The notes beneath the pieces are model-generated. The model was not told the DNA's origin. It did no database searches and worked only from the letters and a program-made list of their open reading frames with translations. From Poecilobothrus nobilitatus (taxonomy: Eukaryota; Arthropoda; Insecta; Diptera; Dolichopodidae), in contig OX352774.1 in the NCBI GenBank assembly GCA_947095535.1, positions 6,758,001 through 6,822,000 on the forward strand: a stretch of DNA of 64,000 nucleotides, in the 5' to 3' direction. Below, piece by piece: positions 59,913 through 64,000 of this stretch. The position numbers were made by a program, and so were the translations under genes. Within the stretch, counting starts at the first letter, position 1. The number at the start of each line of letters is the position of its first letter.

Positions 59913-61372
59913 TGTTAAATGTTGAATTTTACAAGCTTCGTTTTAGTAAATAAATTCCAATTTCAGTAAAAATAATTGTTATAAAAGCGGTAGGGATAAT
60001 TTTATACAAAAAACATAAGAAAAAAAAGAATGGTATTAAATTTAGCAGATAAATCTCTATTTAATGGTCAACTTCTAAATGGGTGTCTTAATTTGATGCA
60101 ATTTTTTTTTTTTTTTTTGATTGATATCCACATTATTAAATTATTGCAACTTTCAAATATATTAAAACTTTAAAATTAATTGATGGTGACTATTTATACT
60201 TTATAGAAAATTTAAAAAAGCATTTAACGACATTCGATGACTGTTATAATAAATTAACTAATGATACCTACATGATTTAATTAAATCTTTTTTCATTATG
60301 AATAGAAATTGAATAAATTAAAGCAAATTTTAAATAAATTTAAACCCTGAATCAGAAATTAATGGAATTCAAAAATTCAGTATCATGATTCATTAATAAA
60401 AATTAAGGAAATAAATTGGTTTAGTCTTCTTTCTGACACATTATTATAAAATGTGTTAAAATCTATCAGGTTCCTTAAAATGAAATTTCCCTTTAATAAA
60501 ATAACCTGTCATTTCATTGACATATTTAGGTTTTTGATAACATTATTTCAATTATTATTCTATTTCCTAAAATTTTTCATAAGAATTACTATAATTCTAT
60601 AAGCATTAACACCGTATAATATCTATAGATAATAATATTATTATCATATCTCCAATTCAATATCATTAAAATACATAACCTATAAATTGCAATATTTTAT
60701 TATATTATATTTTGAAGATGTCCTTAAAATGATATGATATGAACCCTCTAGTATTTTAATATACATATTATGTAAATAACGATCTCATTAATCATCCATC
60801 AAATTCAAATGTTAACTTTAACTTTTCCTTATCAGATTTCGATTTAAAAGAAAAAAATGAAAACAGAAAAAAAAAAAATTGTTTGTTTAATTTTATTTCT
60901 CATTTTTGGTGTAATAATTGAAAATTCAAAATCATTTCTTGAATCTAAAATAGCGAATTTTCATATGAAAAACGGATATCCTTGTTACACCATTGATAAT
61001 GTTGACAGGATGTCAACATTTTAATAGAAATATCATTTTATTGAAAATATTTTTCATTTTGTTTTCATTTCCTGAAGCATATCAAAATCAGTTAGGATAT
61101 CATTATAGATAGATGCTTATCTTTAGTAATTTCTTCTTGTTTTTAATTATGATATTTAAATTAAGGCTTCATTATTTATTTAACTTATTTAAAGTAAAAG
61201 TTTACAGTATTTTTTAATGGCCATTAATTAAGATCAAATGTAAATATTATTAGTTCAAATTAAAGAAAAATGGTGAACAATATAATTGATTATAATACTA
61301 ATAACTAATATCCTATATCCATATTCCAAGACCGACAACAACATCAGTTAAAATAAAAAAATAATTTGTCAA
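59913..61372. other. AT-rich DNA, no gene seen
   Basis: Contains about 18 T at 60100-60118 and no other structure that I can name. Confidence 0.6.
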
Positions 61373-61640
61373 AATGCGATTAGGACAGACCAACTTAACT
61401 GATTTACAACTGCTGAAAAACGAAACTCAACCCATCTGTTAAGTTTGTAATCGAGTTCAACTAACGATCCTGCACATTTTTTTCAGATTACACGGGCCTA
61501 CATCAAATCTCTCGCACCATATTTAAATAACACAAACTCTTAAGAACTCCTAACCTCTCTTACAGGACAAAATGTCGGAATAATTTACCGCTTGCTCAAT
61601 AAACTCGACAAATTAATAAAAAATATAAAATTAAGTAAAC
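61373..61640 (+). pseudogene. LINE RNase H-region C-terminal tail relic
   Basis: The plus strand from 61374 reads 'MRLGQTNLTDLQLLKNE', then 'QPIC', a stop and 'VCNRVQLTILHIFF'. This follows the pattern 'RLR.GHTRLTH..LL....P..C..C....TV.HIL..C', the zinc-knuckle-like tail after RNase H in I/jockey-type LINEs. The stretch near 61580-61610 ('NVGIIYRLLNKLDKL') fits the closing helix of the same proteins. Stops and a frame change show decay. The RNase H catalytic part is absent. Confidence 0.78.
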
Positions 61641-62141
61641 TTAAACTAAAAATTTTTTTGACTTAAATAGATAAAACTTATATAGCATAGAATTATAAAT
61701 TTTAATTGAAATTACAGTTAGTTTTTCCAACTTTTTCCAACTTTCTAAAAGTTTCCAACTTTTTTCAAAATTGTATCAATTGTATCCATGTTAGATTTAT
61801 GATAAAATTTAGCGGTTGATTTATAAAATGGTGAATTGTATGCCGTTTTGAGGATTTTATTTTGGATAATTTGTAATTTACTGGCAAAATAGCGCAATCC
61901 CACCAGATAAGTGAGCCTTAGTTTTCGAAATTATTTTTTATTTCAATTCTATGGAGGCAAGAAATCATGACTATATTAATCTTGTTTAATTTCGGAAGAA
62001 CTAAAGTGTAGAAAAATTTCAGTTAGAAATAAAATTTATATGTGGTGAAATAAAAACAAAGAACACTATTAAAATTAATGTGGTGAATTTCAACAACTTT
62101 AACAATTTTGAATATGGAATTAAAGATGAGATTTGCAAAAT

Positions 62142-62818
62142 CCCCCGCTTTCGGTAATATCGTTTGCGCTGCAACCGTTAAAAATTCAACTGTAATCGTA
62201 CTTTCGGTTATGCAGTTTGCAAGCGTCATTATTTCGGTTATGCAAAAAAAGGTCAAAATATCAGTCAAATTTTGTGCATACAAAGCAGGGTAAAAATTTA
62301 GGATTAGTTGTTGATTTTTGCTGTGAACCGTACAAAAGCAAAAATATAAATATTTTTTTAAAATGGATTTTAATATATACATTATAATAAATAGTATTTT
62401 TCTTGGGAAATTTGAATTATATTTTAAAATTTATAATATAAAAAAGCAATTGAAATAAAATGTAAGTAGTTGTTATATGTTTTTAAATTTAGATGGTCTT
62501 CCTTATGCTTACCCGTATAATGTATTACATATATAATTTCCAAAAAAAATAATGTCCTATAGCTTTTAAAACATGTATATTAATATTCTATCTAAATTTT
62601 AAATTTTTTCTTACTTATAATTTCAGAACAACCAAAAATACAAAAATTATACCAAAGCACACTAAACAAAATAATTTTTGTTCGGTAACGTCGCTTGACG
62701 TCGCGTCAAAAATTTGCAAAAGTCTATTAGTTGAAATTAGAAAATTGCTTATTTGAATCAAAATCGAATCAAAAATCATTTAACTGATCGTCATTTTACA
62801 TTACCGAAAGCAGGGATA
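62142..62818. mobile_element. Putative TIR element or MITE, about 675 bp
   Basis: The left end 'cccccgctttcggtaatat' (62143-62161) and right end 'acattaccgaaagcaggga' (62798-62816) are inverted repeats with two mismatches over 17 bp. The left interior repeats 'tttcggttatgca' twice (62202 and 62231). Near the right end is 'cgtcgcttgacgtcgcgtc'. Overlapping small frames on both strands near the left end are not recognisable proteins. Superfamily and target duplication are undetermined. Confidence 0.6.
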
Positions 62819-62948
62819 GTCTCAGTAATAATATAAAACAAGATGGCTTATATTCTGTTTTTTTACCAAAAATATATTTTTTGCATACATGTACACGTAT
62901 ACCTATTATGTTTACTTAGATTTTTATGCTTAAATAATTTAAGTTATA

Positions 62949-63300
62949 ATGCTGCCCATACACGGCGAAACTGGTTGTACAACTTGGTATACGCGGACGT
63001 GTTTGCGGACCATACTACACAGTTATCCAACCTATCATTCAAACATTTAATTATGTACTTTATATTTTTATTATTTTCTCAAAACAAAAATCTCAATGTT
63101 AAAATAACATTTAAGTTGTACAAGTTGCTAATACGCGATACAACTCAAATACAAACCAAGGACTCCGCCCACAAAAATCAAAATTTTTTGATATTGATTC
63201 AATCAATTTTCCAACCATCAAAATGGTTTTACAACTTGCCCATACACGATCATGTCTGTGGACCTGTTCTAAAACCTGGTGCGCCATGTGTGGGCAGCAT
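62949..63300 (+). mobile_element. MITE N, copy 2 (352 bp, both ends present)
   Basis: Ends 'atgctgcccatacacggcg' and 'cgccatgtgtgggcagcat' are terminal inverted repeats. Inside, 'aaggactccgcccacaaaaat' and 'acttgcccatacacgat' match copy 1 at 20982-21332 in reverse. The frames of 60-157 codons that cross it on both strands are by-products of its higher G+C content. It is the better preserved copy. Confidence 0.88.
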
Positions 63301-64000
63301 AACAATTTCAATATGATTTTTTTTGGCATTGAGAAATTTTCTAGAAAATTCACTAAAAAGTTTTTCTTCAAAAATAAATTTTTTAATAGGATCGAGCTAA
63401 TTTTCTTATTTAAAATTTATTAGGTGTATTTTATTTTTAAATGATTAAAAAATTAAGAAATCTACTACATTTTATTTTCAATATATTATTTATATCGAAT
63501 ATTTGCCAACATTTTTGGAAAAAATCCTTAAATTGTTTTTTGTAAAAGTAAATAAGATAAATTATAACTCTTCAATCCTACTAAAAGGAAAAAACTTATC
63601 AGTAGTTAAAAATAATCTTCGTTAACCTTCATTTTTTTTTAAAATTAGGTACATAGTTTTGTTTCTTATTTCTATTTATATAATATTAAATTAGTTCCAT
63701 TTTTCTAATTGGAATAAATCTATTTAATATGTCTAGTTTGAGTTAAAAATATTTTTGACTTTGAAAACAGCAGCAAGGACTACACAACTGCCATCTAAGT
63801 TTTCATGTATACATTTCAAATTTCATATAAACTGTATTAAATATGTTTTCGTTGGAGGTGAGTTTTCTTAAAATCATTTTTTTTTTAAACAAACATGCTG
63901 CAAAGAAAAATCTTACGTAAATTTAAATATTATGTAAAATATCTATGGTTATTAAAATATCTCTTGTATCATTTTTCGAAATAAATATGGAAATATACCG
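63301..64000. other. AT-rich DNA, no gene seen
   Basis: No feature is recognisable up to the window end. Confidence 0.6.

Noticed and set aside
62843..63371. 157-codon plus-strand and 86-codon minus-strand frames
   Set aside because: Both cross MITE N copy 2. Their open length comes from the element's higher G+C content, and the other copy does not keep the frames.

Overview
The window is very A+T-rich (roughly three quarters A+T by eye), full of homopolymer runs, and shows no complete, convincing protein-coding host gene on either strand. It reads like intergenic DNA or the inside of a very large intron of an insect. The best clue to the organism is a set of elements built like Drosophila DINE-1/INE-1 (non-autonomous Helentrons, 'HINEs'), with decayed LINE reverse transcriptases and tRNA-derived SINEs. 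A dipteran is the most economical guess, but this is inference from transposon style only. Almost every open reading frame over 60 codons here is A/T noise or lies inside a repeat.

Layout. 1-8.9 kb: unassigned AT-rich DNA carrying LINE relics (1.44-1.63 kb minus, 6.40-6.63 kb minus, 8.11-8.92 kb plus), a foldback element (3.26-4.20 kb) and a SINE (7.7 kb). 8.9-22.3 kb: the HINE cluster. A 3.3 kb copy (plus) and a 2.1 kb copy (minus) form an inverted pair. Between or beside them lie a SINE with perfect target-site duplication, a tRNA-like relic, an eroded HINE, a MITE and two further HINE fragments. The 3.3 kb copy holds a tandem array with an almost invariant 307 bp period. 23.6-29.1 kb: a small non-AT-biased ORF, a second foldback element sharing its core with the one at 3.3 kb, a long imperfect palindrome, and an eroded tandem array. 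30.2-31.2 kb: a decayed endonuclease/reverse-transcriptase LINE beside copies of an unnamed repeat. 31.2-36.4 kb: homopolymer-rich low-complexity DNA. 36.4-39.4 kb: a second HINE subfamily with a 147 bp tandem array, then a one-unit (565 bp) copy of the first subfamily. 39.4-64 kb: mostly unassigned DNA with scattered HINE remnants (42.8, 47.5, 56.6 kb), SINE copies (41.9, 59.2, 59.8 kb), unnamed dispersed repeats (44.5, 54.3, 54.9 kb), two further foldback elements (53.7, 58.8 kb), a LINE RNase H tail (61.4 kb), a TIR element (62.1-62.8 kb) and a second MITE copy (62.9-63.3 kb).

There is no operon or pathway here. The relationships are those of a transposon community: LINEs (now dead) could have mobilised the SINEs, and an autonomous Helentron elsewhere presumably mobilised the HINEs. 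The two most interesting patterns are a group of palindromic elements that share a core but carry different short repeated 'words' at their inverted ends, and the satellite-like arrays of dimeric 307 bp and 147 bp units growing inside HINEs.
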